From Chiridota heheva (Eukaryota; Echinodermata; Holothuroidea; Apodida; Chiridotidae): 64,000 nucleotides of DNA. Of the stretch, positions 36,169 to 54,395 are shown one piece after another (position 1 is the stretch's first letter; each line of letters begins with the position of its first letter). The position numbers and the translations under genes were made by a program. The stretch spans positions 427,501-491,500 of the forward strand of contig JAIGNY010003294.1 in the NCBI GenBank assembly GCA_020152595.1, written 5' to 3'. The notes under the pieces were generated by a model that saw only the letters and a program-made list of their open reading frames with translations, was not told the DNA's origin and did not search any database.

Positions 36169-36327
36169 CTTTCCGATGACCAAGAGGGAAAATCTCAGTG
36201 GCCACTATACAGGTAGTGGCCAATCAGAAGCCAACATTGGTATTTATGAATATTCATGAAAAAGTAATCACATGACTGGAATGCTGACTTCTGATTGGCC
36301 ACTACCTGTATAGTGACCCCTTACTAC
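36169..36327. mobile_element. Miniature Polinton-end derivative
   Basis: Between the two duplicated units lies a foldback of about 155 bp. The left half has GGAAAATCTCAGTGGCCACT, then ATACAGGTAGTGGCCAATCA. The right half is CTGATTGGCCACTACCTGTA followed by TAGTGACCCCTTACTAC. Its inner part (GTATTTATGAATATTCATGA, AATCACATGACT) matches 34137-34247. It is a strongly deleted sibling of the element at 32399-34247, duplicated together with its flank. Confidence 0.75.
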
Positions 36328-40442
<4,115 letters not shown>

Positions 40443-40589
40443 CCAGCCTGCAGTCTGCAGTCTGTCTGCAAAATAGTAGGACACATATATATGTTACTAT
40501 ATGAACCAAGAGCCGAATTTATATTCCTCGTATGTAGAGGCTGACCTGCCAAGGGGGCTTCTAATCAAAGTAACTCAATATTCAAATTT

Positions 40590-41575
40590 GGGGTGGCCGG
40601 TTGTCTAATGTAAACCATACAAATGCGGAAAAGTTAAGATATCCTGAGCTGACGCACCAAGAGAAAACAACAAATACTTATCAAAATTTACCTTCAGACC
40701 TAAAGAAATTTACAAAAATATTTAAAATGTTAACAACTACAGAGAGGGACTTAAAGCTACCATCAAGGAAAAGACTTGCATCATCCGCGTACTGCATTAT
40801 TTTAAAGGCCAGTTATCGTCTCTGTAATGTGGAGGTAAATAGATTTCAATTTGTGTGTTTTGATTGGTCAGAGAGCATTTGTACAATGTGCACTTATCAG
40901 TATCGTTTGGGAATAAAACGTACGCCTCCACATTTTAATCACGATAGATGGTCTTTAATATTGGTACCAAATATAGAATTCCCTTTAATTAAAGGGTTAC
41001 AATTTGTGCTTAGCACTAAAACCTCGGGACATATAAGGATTCAGGGGACATCCCTGCAGACACCCCTTGTAGCAGATGAGTAACCATTATTTATAAGACA
41101 TGCACTGTTATAGGAATAAAAAGTCTTAATCCACCGACTAAAGCTTTCTCCAAAATTTAAAACACTTCAGGCACTCGAAAATAAAGTCCCAGTCCACACT
41201 GTCGAAAGCCTTTTCGAAATCAACTAAAAGCATAATACCCTTATCATCAAGCTTCGAATAGTAGTCAACGAGATTGAGAATAAAACGAATATTTTCACCA
41301 ATAAAACGATTTTTAAGGAAGCCTGTTTGATACGGACCAATTATACTTAATTACTTTAACTCTTGCCTCAGCACAAATTTTATGGTCAGTATTTAACAAT
41401 GAAATTGGACAATAATTCTTAACAAAAACACGGTCTTTACCGGGCTTTATGATCAAAGTAATAATAGCACGACTTTGATAAGTCGACAAGTGAGCATTGT
41501 CATAAGAAAAATTCAAGGCATCAGTTACGAAATTCCCTATAAGGGGCCATAAAGCCATAAAGTAATAGATAAATA
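40590..41575 (-). mobile_element. L1/Tx1-like LINE RT fragment
   Basis: On the minus strand from 41560: LSTYQSRAIITLIIKPGKDR, CPISLLNTDHKI, then QTGFLKNRFIGENIRFIL, LVDFEKAFDSVDW (about 41200), GVCRDVPLNPY (about 41045) and YADDASLFLDGSFKSL with the catalytic YADD at 40780-40791. The PISLLN-DYK, GFLKNR-IGENIR and YADDASL blocks define the L1/Tx1 group, a different clade from the CR1-like LINEs elsewhere in the window. Stops and frameshifts occur throughout. It is truncated at both ends, on the 5' side next to an (ATGG)n array. Confidence 0.82.
41313..41566 (-). pseudogene. L1/Tx1-like RT N-terminal fragment
   Basis: The RT relic portion (FSYDNAHLSTYQSRAI, IKPGKDR, CPISLLNTDHKI). The surrounding 185-codon open frame also runs upstream through the simple repeat and unrelated sequence, so it is not one natural protein. 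A frame break near 41340 separates it from the GFLKNRFIGENIR block. Confidence 0.7.
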
Positions 41576-41591
41576 AATAAATAGATAAATA

Positions 41592-41665
41592 TATGGATGG
41601 ATGGATGGAAGGATGGATGATGGATGGATGCATGAACGGACGGATGGATGGATGGATGGATGGAC
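41592..41665. repeat. (ATGG)n microsatellite
   Basis: Imperfect ATGG repeats with interruptions (ATGGAAGG, ATGATGG, ATGCATGAACGG) at the truncated 5' end of the LINE fragment. Confidence 0.93.
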
Positions 41666-44545
<2,880 letters not shown>

Positions 44546-44784
44546 ATATGGAAATGACCCCCTTTCCTCTCCACCCCACCCCACCCTCCCACCCCCAATC
44601 CTCCCCTTGCCCGTACTTCCCTTGCCCCTACTCCCCTTTCCCCTGCACCTTCCCCTTTCCCCCGATCAGTTCAACCCACTTGAAAATATTTAATCATTGC
44701 ATGACCAGTTCGATCCAGTTCACACTCTCCGAAATCTGCAGATTGCATTTGTCAGTTTGTAAACTTGCAGTGCAAGCTGCATAG

Positions 44785-44824
44785 CACGTACGTACGTACG
44801 TTTACGTGCACATACGTACGTACA
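44785..44824. repeat. (ACGT)n-rich tract
   Basis: CGTACGTACGTACGTTTACG with a following TACGTACGTAC: short self-complementary ACGT runs just upstream of the RANBP3 core promoter. Confidence 0.8.
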
Positions 44825-44892
44825 CAGACTACTTTGAATTTGCGTTAGCGCTAGCGGGACACTGAACTGGTTAACGCCGCGCCGCGGAGTGT

Positions 44893-44899
44893 TATAAAA
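44893..44899 (+). promoter_or_regulatory. TATA box of RANBP3-like gene
   Basis: TATAAAA lies 89 bp upstream of the start codon, just after a GC-rich patch (AACGCCGCGCCGCGGAG). A start site about 30 bp downstream would give a 5' leader of roughly 55-60 bases. Assignment is by motif and position relative to exon 1. Confidence 0.5.
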
Positions 44900-44981
44900 G
44901 TTCAATTTGTACATGTAGGCCCTATCTGCGGTTCCTTAGAAATTTCTTTCTGATTCTAACCTAGTAAGGAGACGGTACAAG

Positions 44982-45003
44982 ATGAGTTTAGTTGGTCAGA
45001 ACG
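44982..45003 (+). CDS. RANBP3: RANBP3-like, coding exon 1
   Basis: A 22-base coding start, ATG AGT TTA GTT GGT CAG AAC G, giving MSLVGQN, with donor G|GTAATT in phase 1. An in-frame stop (TAG, 44937-44939) lies upstream, fixing this ATG as the earliest start. Joining to the acceptor at 54412 completes a Gly codon and continues DLAAKSSS. The vertebrate protein also begins with only a few residues before a low-complexity segment. The exon is inferred from phase match, promoter position and donor quality; its tiny size makes it less certain than the later exons. Confidence 0.55.
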
Positions 45004-45489
45004 GTAATTCTTAATTTATATTGTTATTTGTATTTTACAGCACCTGGCAAAACATAATGAAAGTTGAGCCTAATGTTACATATTTTGTTTAAGAATCTTG
45101 TGGTAGGCTAACGTAACTTGGACCTTTTTTTTGTCAATTCCTCTCTGCTCTGGCTGTCTGGTCGTAGGGTAAATGTACTCACCCGTGGGCCGTATTTAGT
45201 ACCGTCGCACTGATTCTCGTGGTCGGAGTCGGCGTAACAGTGTACGAGCTCAGTACTGCTTTGCCAAGTTGGAGGGGAAACTTTATCATTAGACCTAGGC
45301 CTAGGGCCTACAGTCAATGGGATATTTTTTATGAATACTTGTGTCGCCTCAGCCAGTGAGCCAAATTAATGGTAGGCTTAGGCCTACTCTATAGGTCTAA
45401 CGTTAGTTATTAGGCTATACACATAACATAACAAGATTACAGGTTAGTCACCCTGTAAAAGCTTAAACTAGTAACACCACCACTACCAC

Positions 45490-46420
45490 CACAAAAAAAA
45501 AAAAGACCCAGAGTTAGTAGGAAAGAACTTACCATCAATGTTGACTTTGAAATTGTGAACAGAATTAGAGCTAACTACCCACTCAGACAAACCATTCCAC
45601 TCGTTAATAACCCTTTGGGAAAAGCTAAAATGCTGAATATCTATTCGTGAGAGTAAAAGCCCAACAATTTGCTGCAAATCAAAGAAACGTTGCGATGACG
45701 TGATAAGGAAGCAGCACTTCAATTGGTTTGCAGCAAGTTGTTGGGCTTTTACACCGTAATGTTGGTAGAAAATCCATCGTTTGTACATCTCATCAGAAAA
45801 AAGAACAAATACTGCGGCTTATAAAAGAAGAAGGGAGTCTCCAGCAAATGTGAGAAGAGTCAAAAAATGTAATTAAGATTCAAAAGTGGTCAAAAAAAGG
45901 AATTTTCATATACGGTTGAAAAGTCGCATTAGAAAGTGACCTACTTTTTTCTATATATGTATTAAGTATATAGATTGGCATAACGCTAGGAAAACCTGTG
46001 GTGTCACATGAGGATTAGCTGAAACATGCAAGAAATAACAGGAAGTCAAAGCATCACTACCAGATAAGAATTTAAAAACCTGAATCATATCGCCACGTTT
46101 TCTTTTCAACTCAAGCGTCGTCAAATAAAGTATTCGCAGCCTAAATGTAGATTCATAAGAGAGATTCCTTACTTTGGGAATAAGTCCAGTGGCTCTTCGC
46201 TGAACGTGCTCCAAAATGAACTTATCCTTCTCATAAAAGGGACTCCAAGCCTGAATAGCCTACTCAAGAAGAGGTCTAACTGCTTATACAAATTAAGAAC
46301 AACCTCTCTACCAAGAAAACACAAATTTCTTCTTATCAAACCTAGCATCCTATTTGCCCTACTTTACCTATTTAGCACCACGACGGGATAAAATTTTCCA
46401 AGATTCATATTTTGGTCGCT
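45490..46420 (-). mobile_element. CR1-like LINE 3' fragment (same family as 10095-11300)
   Basis: The minus strand from 46400 reads ANRMLGLIRRNLCFLGREVV, LNLYKQL, FRLGVPF, then MEHVQRRATGLIPKVRNLSY, KRKRGDMIQVFKFL (45951-46214), and later the C-terminal RIDIQHFSFSQRVINEWNGL with FKVNIDGKFF (45483-45660). The match to the element at 10095-11300 (ANRMLGLIRR, FLGREVV, LYKQL) shows one family. A 100-bp hairpin at 45653-45752 interrupts it. It lies in RANBP3 intron 1, antisense to the gene. Confidence 0.85.
45653..45752. mobile_element. 100-bp hairpin insert
   Basis: GTAAAAGCCCAACAATTTGC and its near-perfect inverse (GCAAGTTGTTGGGCTTTTAC) bound a 100-bp segment that splits the LINE C-terminal region. 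Thirty-plus paired bases per arm and a roughly 35-base loop suggest a very small MITE. No clear target duplication was found. Confidence 0.6.
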
Positions 46421-48089
46421 ATTTTCTAGTCACCGCATGTTTGTTATTATTATTAGACGTCCCCAAATAAGTTTTAGAATGTTCCACTTAACTGCAAGTT
46501 GAGTTTTCGCTGACAACATTTTGTTTTGTTCATATAATTTTTTTAAATAGTTTTAGTTTTTAAAAAAACTGTCCGAAAACAAATAAATAAAACATCAAGA
46601 AATGTTTAGATTATATAATTGTACTTAATATGTATTATTTTAAGTTTTTCCTCAAATAATCTAAAACATATTACCCCCTCTAAAATGTTTTAGCCCCGAT
46701 GGCAGTGTTTTGAACTTTGACCTACTTTGGAGAGCTCGTCAGATGATTTTTACGGAAGGAAAAGTAGTCTAAAATACTTTAATAAAAGTAACTAAAATCA
46801 CCTTAACAACAGTTTTTGAAGACATGCATGGGCTTCAAACATCGATTCTAATTTTTGTGGGCAAAAAAAAAGGTAAAATGGTTTCATTTTCATAAAGATT
46901 TAAAACTAAGATTTTCCTATACTTTTAACACCTCGCTTAAAACATTACAGGAGGGTATAGGATTTTGTAGTACCCTCGGATGGCCAGCCATCACTAACAG
47001 CAACCATACTATCATGGCTGGCATCAGTCCAATGGTACCACGCAAAGTACTAGGTTCAATGCTGTTTGTAGCCGGCGTTATGTAAATCCTTGTTAGCAGT
47101 TTACAATATCAAACCACTGAGCACAGATCTCTTATTGTGAAGGTAATGATACTCCTGCGATTTTTGTTTAACTTAACCAAGTTAAATGACTGCTTGGTGC
47201 TAATATCTGTTGGCTTCTCTGTACAAATTTCTCAAATTCTCACTAAAAAGTTTTTTTTTTTTAATATCGCTGGGTTTTCTATATAACCTCCAAATTTTAC
47301 AGAAATGAGATTACCTTTTAGCTAGAATGTTCCTTAACCTGGTACAGTGGTAGGCAGGTGAACTAAGCTAGATTATTCCTGTGTAGGAAAAAGCAAGGGT
47401 TTTTTGACGAAATGGACTCAAATTCGTTCAACAGGATGAGAATCTTGTAATCAGACACCAAATGTATGATTGATGTGAGTGTTATATGTACATGTAATCA
47501 AAGAGCAAGTGGAGCGTACAGATCCACCAGATATTTTAAAGAAGATACCGTTGCACGTGTTGAGCAACATTTGTGCATTTTTTATACTGTACCTTATTCT
47601 TTTGTCTTTTTTTTCTTCAATTTTTGCCTTATTTTTTTAGCTTGTACCAGAAAAAAAACATGCAAGTGCAATCCACACTCATTGTAGCGTCTTTACACTG
47701 TAAGCTATAAAACTTCAATCACTTAAATGACGCCTACCTAATTGGTTGTGAATGTTCATAAAGATGCATTTGTGTGTGTGACACTGCATGTTACGATTTT
47801 TAACGTACACGGGGAAAAAATGGGTGGGAATTTGATTTTCTTCACCAACTTTTGACAGGATCTTAAGCAAATTATATTTGGATAGCCACAGGAGATTGTA
47901 CAAAACTTACTTCAGTAAATTGTAGGAATTTTATGAATGTTGGTGTTTATTTGAGGCTGATATTTGTTTTAGGGCAACTACTTTTAAGCACATGTTCAAT
48001 CCCATTGACTTTTGCTTCAGCATGCATTTTTGTTTCTTTAGTGGGTGATTTCCTATACCTAAAATCAGCAACCTTTGTGAAGTAAAGCT
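46421..48089. other. No gene seen
   Basis: A/T-rich RANBP3 intron sequence. The ORFs here (e.g. 46855-47085, 47466-47687) show no family motif. Confidence 0.4.
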
Positions 48090-48900
48090 GATGAAGATAG
48101 AGTAAATGTATTAGCTTGATGCTTGGTTGCTCGACATCCTAAAAGAGCAAGAAAGGCTGTCCTGGATGGTAGATGCTGCAGTGTGGTCCAAGTGCAATGA
48201 AAAGAAAGATAAGATGAACACTGGTGCAAGTAAAACTGGGAGGGTTTATTAACCATGGTTGGAAACTAGGTGGCAGGTATCTCTAATGGTCCGTATAATG
48301 CTGCCGAACTGAAGCATTGGAGTGGGAGATTACATGTACAGTAGGTGTTCATGCTGGAAGAAACATGGAAGCGAAGATGATGTGAACGTCTGGCTGGCCT
48401 TTAGTTTACTTTGAACTGTATTACCGAAATTTTGACGGTGGCATTCCTGATCTTAAAGAACAAGGTACTGTAGCTTGGGTAAATAGTCTACAGTGTTCCA
48501 GTGTATCTCATTTACGTGTCTGGAGCATAGTGGTAACACTTGGTGTTCTGCGGTAGTCTCCTACTGTGAAACGGACTGCTTGCCTTTGTATGCTCTGAAC
48601 TTTCGTCTTGTCATGCTTCATAAATAGGTTCCACACTACAGAACCATACTCGAGCTGGGGTCTTACTACACTGTAGTAGGCTCTTTCCTTTACAGAGGTA
48701 TCGCATGGACCAAAGTTCCTGCAGAAGGGATCTAGTGTTCGTGAGGCCTTAGCTTTGATTGAATTTATGTGTTTGGTCTAGGAAGTAATGGTGGCTCCCA
48801 AGTACTTGGTAGAGCTTTGTATGGGAATGATATCACCCTTAATGGAGTAAGAATACTCTGTTAGAAATACTTTTAGAAATGGTGAGGTAAGCGCATTTCT
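48090..48900 (-). mobile_element. Jockey-like LINE 3' fragment
   Basis: The minus strand at about 48480-48800 encodes SKYLGATIT, HINSIKAKASRTLDPFCRNF, VKERAYYSVVRPQLEYGSVV with WNLF, and VQSIQRQAVRFTVGDYRRT, the classic end of RT ORF2 (LGV, VR-LEYAS-VW, QR-AARFV blocks). The rest to about 48090 (DTLEHCRLF, INPPSFTC) is degenerate. It is 5'-truncated and lies in RANBP3 intron 1. Confidence 0.78.
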
Positions 48901-49020
48901 TTAACTTGAAACTCATTCTCGTCAGATTAAATAGGTTTTTTTCTAGCTCGGATAATCTGCGATAATTTTTTATTGAGAGAAGTTATTTTCATGATTTTGT
49001 TGCACAGTTGTAATTCTAGG

Positions 49021-50029
49021 TAGGGCTGTGATGATTACAAACCTTTAATTAAAGTTTTAGTATAATCCTCTCAAAATTTGAAACATTTGCGATTCACACT
49101 TGCCATTGAAAATCAATAACATTAAACACACACACAACTTTCATTTAATGACTTTTATCAAACTTTACATACGGTCAACAAAGAATCTAATCCTTAAAAA
49201 TAAACTCCTTAATAAAGGAGTAGAAATTCACACTAATTACTGTAGCTATGAATGGGGCCATATTTGACTTTGATTTGCCAAATTTAGAGATTTTTGATGA
49301 AGAGGCTTTGGCCCGATTAACAACATTGTTAGGCATAAATCTGCATTAGGTTAACACCTGTTTTACAAGCTGTAAAACTGACCCAGAAATTCATTGACAA
49401 AAGGCTTAGATTGTTATTTTCACTACAAATAAATGCAAAGCTTACCCGATGAGTCCAATAAATTGTGCAAAAACAAAAAAAAGATTGTAAAATAAAGGAA
49501 CAACAAATTACAAAGCTGCTTAGATTTCAGCGTGGTTCGCAAATATCATGGCCATTTTCCAGAGGGTTGTATCAATCAAATACGGTACAACTGGAAATAA
49601 GGCTGGGTTGGAATATTTTTTTCTATGCCTCACTACGCCTGGCTGGCGGCGCACTTTGGAAATTTGTAAGGCACAGTCATAAGTGTTGAAAACGTATCTA
49701 AATGCTTGCAAGGCACGGCAAATTTACCTGTTGATATTTCATTTCTGCATCTTTTTAAAAGGGTCTCCAACCATGGATCATTATTTTTTAAGCCTTACTG
49801 GTAGTTTGAAGACTTATTATAAAGCCCCTCTTCAAGTTTTCTGGCATTCCTTGCTTATTTTTGGGTGGTTATTGTAGGGCTAGAAGCAGTTCTGCAAAAA
49901 ATGTCCTTTTTTTTTCTCAACACTTCGTGGTCTAATGGGGGAGGGGGGGGGGGTGCTCAGTTTAAACATATAATGAATGGAAATTCAGCCGTTTAAACGT
50001 TTATCCTATTAAACAAAAACACAGCCGTA
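49021..50029. mobile_element. Non-autonomous hAT element, family A copy 2
   Basis: A 1009-bp element with ends TAGGGCTGTG (49021) and CACAGCCGTA (50029; one mismatch in the 10-bp repeat). It has a perfect 8-bp duplication ATTCTAGG at 49013-49020 and 50030-50037. Internal blocks are collinear with 3324-4364, e.g. GATGAGTC.AATAAATT.TGC, TTTGATTT.GCC and GGTTCGCAAA.AT.ATGGCC, so both descend from one family. They have diverged considerably. No transposase ORF; in RANBP3 intron 1. Confidence 0.88.
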
Positions 50030-50037
50030 ATTCTAGG

Positions 50038-50619
50038 TGCACACTTTTGATTCTAGGTGCACTTCTATCAATAAAGTTTAGTTTTCTTCATTAAATAGTT
50101 TAGAAAAGTCAAACTTCTTGATAGCCTAATCACAGGTAAACTTTTTCATATTTGCAACTTCAGCCTTTTGTTGAATATTTTTGTATTATTTCCACTATCC
50201 TTACCTTAATCTTAAATCTCTCTCAGACTCTCTGTTCCTTGCAGCACATAAGGCCATGACGCTCACTCTCCAACCTTCGCGATCTTCTGCAGCCTGCCAT
50301 ACCTCTGGCCAACTTCTCTACCCAAATCTATCTCTCTCTTTTGTCACTGTCCTCCATGTTATCTTTCATCTTCCAGCTTTCTTTTTTCCCTCTGGTGCCC
50401 ACTATCACATAGATGATTATTGGTATACATTTTCTAGACATTGGCACACATTTTGTAGATCTTGGCACACTTTTTTTTACACATACACACACATTTTTGA
50501 GTCCACAATTATCCAACATACACACACATTTTTAAATCCACAATTATTCTTCGTGCACACTTTGCAAACTACAGTATGCAGTCTGGCATTCCCCAAGCCT
50601 CAGTCCAGGGAAAAAAAAC
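50038..50619. other. No gene seen; simple T/C- and CA-rich DNA
   Basis: Contains a ggCCATGACGCTCACTCTCC phrase and short ACACAC repeats. The ORF at 50181-50624 has no recognised domain. Confidence 0.35.
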
Positions 50620-52125
50620 AGTGAGAAGGTCTTAATGAAGGAGGAGCTGGTCCTCAGGTGACTTGATGCACCTATAGATGACACTGTCCTCTGCAGAAGT
50701 CTGACACTGAATGTGACATTGGTAGTGATACCATCAATAAACAGGACTGGGCCCCGAACCAAGCCCTGGGGAACTCTAAAAACAACTGGGCACCAGTCAG
50801 ACTCTTCTCTATCCACAACAACACATTGTGTTCTGTCTGTAAAACATCTTATCCAGTTATTTGTTTTGCCAGCAATGCCATAGTACGAAAGTTTATGGAG
50901 AAGACACTTGTGGGGTACCTTGTCAAAGGCTTTGCAGAAATCAAGGAATAGAACATCCTGTTTGACCATGTGTGTTGAGGGTAAATGTCTAATCATCAAC
51001 TGCTTGGATAACTTGTGTTTCACAAGAAAGCTTATCTCTCAATCTTTGCTGGTTGTCAGTGATTATGTGATGGTTGCGAAGCTGTTTGGCATGATGACTA
51101 AGAGGGATGTGCTCCAGAATCTTACAACAAATGCAAGTCAGTCTGAATGGTCTGTAGTTCTCAGGGTTAGTCTTATGACCCTTCTTGTACATCCCATTTA
51201 CCATGGTTTTGGACCAGTAAGATGAAAACTTCCCAAGGGTGTAATACTGCTGAAATATGTTGGTGAGCACGGGTGTGACTTCATCAGCATATTCGTGGAG
51301 AAATTGGGCCGAGATATCATATGAGCCAGTTGCTTTGTTGGTCTTCAGCTGGTGTAGTTTATACACTTAGTGTTCCTCTATCTGCAAATCCCTGATAAGT
51401 TTATAAGAGGATGGCCCAAATCGGGTTGTTCAACTCTATCTGCTCGGGTGAAAACTGAAGCAAACTGAGAGTCGAGTGCATTTGCTTTGGACTGGTTGGT
51501 GATGTGCACCCTTATCGGTACTGAGGGTAGAGATTTCAATACTACAGTATCTTTACGTTTGGATTTGATGTAGGTCCAGAATCTCTTGCAGTCAGGTGTG
51601 AGAATATATCCAATAATGTTGTTAAGATAGTTGGAATGTGCTGTCATCACAAACTTCTTTACTAGGTTCTGCTGAAGCTTATATCTAGACCAGACTCGGA
51701 GGCATCTAGTTGATCTAGCTTTCTTATGGTGTCATGCTTCCTCATCTGATGAGTTATTGCTGGGGTTGCCCTTTTTATGACATTTTATGTGGAATGTGCT
51801 GCATGGCTTTGACAATACTTTGTTTAAAAAATTCCCAGCTGGACTGTTGTAGGGATAATTTAACCAGGTCAGGGTCGACTTTCTTGAAGTTCCAAAGTTT
51901 GCATGGTTGGATACTTCTGGGTTTAGTAGAGACATTTATGTCAAAATGAACTACAGTCATGAATACTGATACCTGTGGTGGTATGCAAATTGGATACAAG
52001 TCTCTCATTAGTTGTCATAACTATGTCTATGATATTATTGGAACTTGGCCTGGTGATGGTGTTTATTAGTTGAGTAAGGCTATATTCATTAAGCATGTCA
52101 GTAAAGTTTTGGTGACATTACATTG
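50620..52125 (-). mobile_element. CR1/Jockey-like LINE, endonuclease end plus RT
   Basis: The minus strand from 52125 gives the end of the endonuclease (LNEYSLTQLI, IIDIVMTTN, GISIHDC, where the usual GISDHD is altered). The inter-domain linker (51378-51935; FWTYIKSKR) comes next, then the RT start (51366-50989; LHQLKTNKATGSYDISAQFL, NYRPFRLTC, KILEHI) and the palm (LFLDFCKAFDKVPHKCLL, GIAGKTNNWI, VPQGLVRGPVLFI at about 50720-50960). The catalytic DD region is frameshifted and the element ends at about 50620. It is truncated at both ends and lies in RANBP3 intron 1. Confidence 0.85.
50725..51366 (-). pseudogene. LINE reverse transcriptase relic
   Basis: Two overlapping frames (50989-51366 and the upper part of 50544-51023) give the RT fingers and palm up to the VPQG box. 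The NYRPISL motif reads NYRPFRL. The active-site region below 50720 is only found out of frame. It belongs to the LINE at 50620-52125. Confidence 0.75.
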
Positions 52126-52243
52126 AATAACAAAGAAATTGTTTTTGTTACCTCTTTGAAATTGAACATGAATATCTTACAAAGTCAATGCCCAAATCAA
52201 ATGTAGAATAATTAATAGAACCTTATGACACTTAGGTACACTG

Positions 52244-53332
52244 TAAGGATGTACCGGATATCCGGTCCGGCTGGATTATCCGGCCGGATTTGGGAAAAAA
52301 ATCCGGTTCCGGCCGGATTTTTTTCCAAATCCGGCCGGAACCGGATTTTTGGCAATTCTAACAATTGAAGATTTACATTATGAGACTGTGGTACATTACA
52401 ACTATATGAAATATAAAACAAACATGAATATCTAGATTTTTCTCGGTATAGATAATGTATTTTCTTCTTGAAAACACTGAACAAATTGGCTTATGTTACG
52501 TGTATGATCATTTAAAAGGAAATAAAGACATGTAGCTGTTTAAAATCAATAGAAATTTTGAAACAGATTGGGCTGTAACAGATAATAAATAAAACCACAC
52601 CAGTTGTTAACAATTTTATAGTTAGAGACATTAATGAAATTTGTAGATAAAAGTACATGTACATGTAGGTTGACTGAATTTGTTTTCCACAATTTTTCAT
52701 TGCTTAGATTCTCCTGCTATTGAAAAAGAGAAAAATGTTTTTCCCCACTTATCTAAGCGAACTGTTTCACAATTAATTCAGGGTACCAAGGTGTTTTAAT
52801 GAAATAACACAAAAATAATTCAGAGAATAATTACTTTCCAAATGTAAAACATGAAAGAATTCATATCCATTTCTATTACCTTGTTACTGTCCTTAATTAT
52901 TTTAGTTTAGTTTTTACACAATTTGCACATACTTGCACTTCAAATACATGTTAAGGTTAGATAAATGACCCTTTTCTCCCTCCATAGTGTCATTTGACTT
53001 TTTGACTTCCTCAGTAAGAACACATGTATGACAGTCTCAAGTTTTATAATATTAAAGATGTTAGGATTATTCCAGAACTTTCACTAATTTTGATTTGATT
53101 TCATCACAATATGCCCAATAATTATTATTTTCCAAAAATTTTGGGTTGCTAGCCATTAGTAGCCAACTTGACAATCCCCTGCCCCCACCCCTTTCCCTTT
53201 GTTTCTTAAGATTATGAGAATTGTTGTAAGCAATGAAAAATCCGGTTCGGCGGATTTTTATCCGCCGATTTCAACCTGGATCCGCAAAATCCAGTTCGCC
53301 GGATCCAAAAATTTGGATCCGGTACATCCCTA
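52244..53332. mobile_element. Non-autonomous hAT element, family B
   Basis: A 1089-bp element with ends TAAGGATGTACCGG (52244) and CCGGTACATCCCTA (53332), and a perfect 8-bp duplication GTACACTG at 52236-52243 and 53333-53340. Subterminal DNA is packed with palindromic GGATCCGG/CCGGCCGGAT words at both ends (52255-52350 and 53240-53320). The interior is A/T-rich without a transposase. It abuts the 29-bp minisatellite on its right side. It sits in RANBP3 intron 1. Confidence 0.92.
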
Positions 53333-53340
53333 GTACACTG

Positions 53341-54395
53341 TTTGGTAGGAACTTTCTTCTTTACACGAATTTGATACGAACCTTCTCCATTAAATGTGTT
53401 TGATATGAATCGTCTCCCTTAATTGTGTTTAGTATGAACTTTCTCCGTTAAATGAATTTAATATGAACCTTCTCTGTTAAATGTGTTTGGTATGAACCAT
53501 CTCTGTTAAATGAATTTGATATGAACCTTTTCTGTTAAATGTATTTGGTATGAACCTCCGCTAATAGTGTTTGGCATGATCCTTCTCTGTTAAATGTATT
53601 TGGTATGAGCCTTCTCTGTTAAATGTATTTGGTATGAACCTTCTCTGTTAAATGTGTTTGGTATGAACCTTCTCTGTTAAATGTGTTTGGTATGAACCTC
53701 TGTTAAATGTATTTGGTATGAACCTTCTCTGTTAAATGTATTTGGTATGAACTTCTGTTAAATGTATTTGGTATGAACCTTCTCTGTTGAAAGTGTTTGG
53801 TACAAACCTCTGTCAAATGTATTTGGTACGAACCTTCTCTCTTAAATGTATTTAGTACGAACCTTCTCTGTTAAATGTATTTGGTATGAAACTTCTCTGT
53901 TAAATGTGTTTGGTGGGAGCCTTCTCTGTTAAATGTTTTTGGTATAAACCTTTTTTGTTAAATGTGTTTGGTATGAACCGTCTCTGCTAAATGTGTTTGG
54001 TATGAACCTTCTCTGTTAAATGTATTTGGTATGAACCTTCTCTGTTAAATGTGTTTGGTAGGAGCCTTCTCTGTTAAATGTTTTTGGTATAAACCTTTTT
54101 TGTTAAATGTGTTTGGTATGAACCGTCTCTGCTAAATGTGTTTGGTATGAACCTTCTCTGTTAAATGTATTTGGTATAAACCTTCTCCGTTAAATGTATT
54201 TGGTATAAACCTCTGTTAAATGTGTTTGGTATGAATCTTCTCCATTGTGTTTGGTACGAACCTTCTCCATTAAATGTGTTTGGTACGAACCTTCTCCGTT
54301 AAATGTGTTTGGTACGAACCTTCTCTGTTAAATGTGTTTAATACAACCTTCTCCATCAAATGTGTTTGGTACGAACCTTTGTAAATGGTATGAAT
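53341..54395 (+). repeat. 29-bp minisatellite next to a splice acceptor
   Basis: About 36 tandem units of CTTCTCTGTTAAATGTGTTT then GGTATGAAC, with variants ATGTATTTGG, TACGAACC and units shortened to about 24 bases. The array ends about 15 bases before the T-tract of the RANBP3 exon 2 acceptor (TTTTTTTTTTCTTCTAG). It begins directly at the target duplication of the hAT element. Confidence 0.95.

Noticed and set aside
40601..41083. 160-residue plus-strand ORF
   Set aside because: Antisense to an L1/Tx1-like reverse transcriptase relic with a YADD box on the minus strand.
50181..50624. 147-residue plus ORF
   Set aside because: T/C- and CA-rich low-complexity reading with no conserved motif; in a RANBP3 intron.
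53341..54395. Possible CRISPR array (regular ~29-bp repeats)
   Set aside because: The repeats are directly tandem with no unique spacers, and the window is eukaryotic; it is a minisatellite.
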